Positions 51,633 through 51,642 of a stretch of 51,642 nt of DNA are shown one piece after another. How positions within the stretch are numbered: the first letter of the stretch is position 1; each line of letters begins with the position of its first letter. Source of the stretch: Dehalococcoidia bacterium UBA1328 (GTDB taxonomy: Bacteria; Chloroflexota; Dehalococcoidia; Lucifugimonadales; Lucifugimonadaceae); NCBI GenBank assembly GCA_002306815.1, contig DBTA01000060.1, positions 1-51,642 on the forward strand, given 5' to 3'. Below the pieces are notes generated by a model. The model saw only the letters and a program-made list of their open reading frames with translations, made no database searches and was not told where the DNA came from. A program made the translations under genes and the position numbers.

Positions 51633-51642
51633 ATAGGAGAGT
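51629..51642 (+). CDS. Start of a third ABC-operon gene, cut by the window end
   Basis: ATG at 51629 overlaps the permease stop (ATGA) and is preceded by TAGGAGAG, a strong ribosome-binding site. Only M-N-R-R is visible. From the operon type the substrate-binding protein (ThiY-like) would be expected here. Confidence 0.6.

Noticed and set aside
1..51642. CRISPR arrays, tRNA/rRNA genes, transposases or prophage genes
   Set aside because: No spaced direct repeats, no tRNA-like T-loop and acceptor pattern, and no recognisable recombinase or phage protein were seen by eye.

Overview
The window looks like chromosomal DNA from a free-living, probably marine bacterium of the Chloroflexota, most likely the SAR202 / Dehalococcoidia side. 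This is an inference. It rests on roughly even base composition, a large share of enolase-superfamily, RraA, SDR, amidohydrolase, sugar-isomerase and MFS genes (a known SAR202 trait), a SecA without a C-terminal zinc tail, a tandem ThyX-like protein, and a LppX/LprAFG lipoprotein paired with a 14-TM exporter. I see no rRNA, tRNA, CRISPR array, transposase or phage gene.

Layout. 1-5500: a perfect palindrome at the very edge, then small-molecule catabolism (RidA-like protein, two tandem sugar-phosphate-isomerase-like proteins, an amidohydrolase, a DUF3500 protein), followed by a decayed 2H phosphoesterase (LigT-like) pseudogene. 5960-7975: a zinc-ribbon protein and formate-tetrahydrofolate ligase. 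8472-11936: an MFS carrier, a mandelate-racemase-type enzyme and an SDR. 11937-12303: structured or repetitive intergenic DNA. 12304-14899: an unusually long phosphoglycerate-mutase-like protein and a DUF192 lipoprotein. 14906-19887: two MFS transporters, a second enolase-superfamily enzyme and IspH.

19989-20938 holds the most interesting object: an ArsC/Spx-type gene whose first redox cysteine codon is UGA, followed at the expected distance by a bacterial-SECIS-like hairpin. It is a candidate selenoprotein. A tiny zinc-ribbon relic lies just downstream.

20939-31217: housekeeping genes: a crotonase-family protein lacking both catalytic glutamates, Prs, SecA, a PolX with a degraded polymerase site but an intact PHP domain, an unknown protein, and ValS behind a complete T-box leader with a GUC (Val) specifier. 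31252-36415 (minus strand): RraA-like protein, a small unknown, then acpS-nnrDE-coaX-coaBC (CoA, ACP and NAD(P)H-repair functions). 36605-44312: FolD, the pyruvate-dehydrogenase-type E1alpha/E1beta/E2 genes with rsgA between E1beta and E2, and a tandem ThyX-like protein. 44501-46693: lipoprotein plus 14-TM MFS, arranged like mycobacterial lprG-p55. 47057-48678: ECF sigma factor with an RskA-type anti-sigma factor. 48799-49668: SirB1-like protein. 49852-51642: a TPP riboswitch driving an ABC importer (ATPase, permease, start of a third gene), presumably for a thiamine precursor.

All calls are from reading sequence only; no database search was run.
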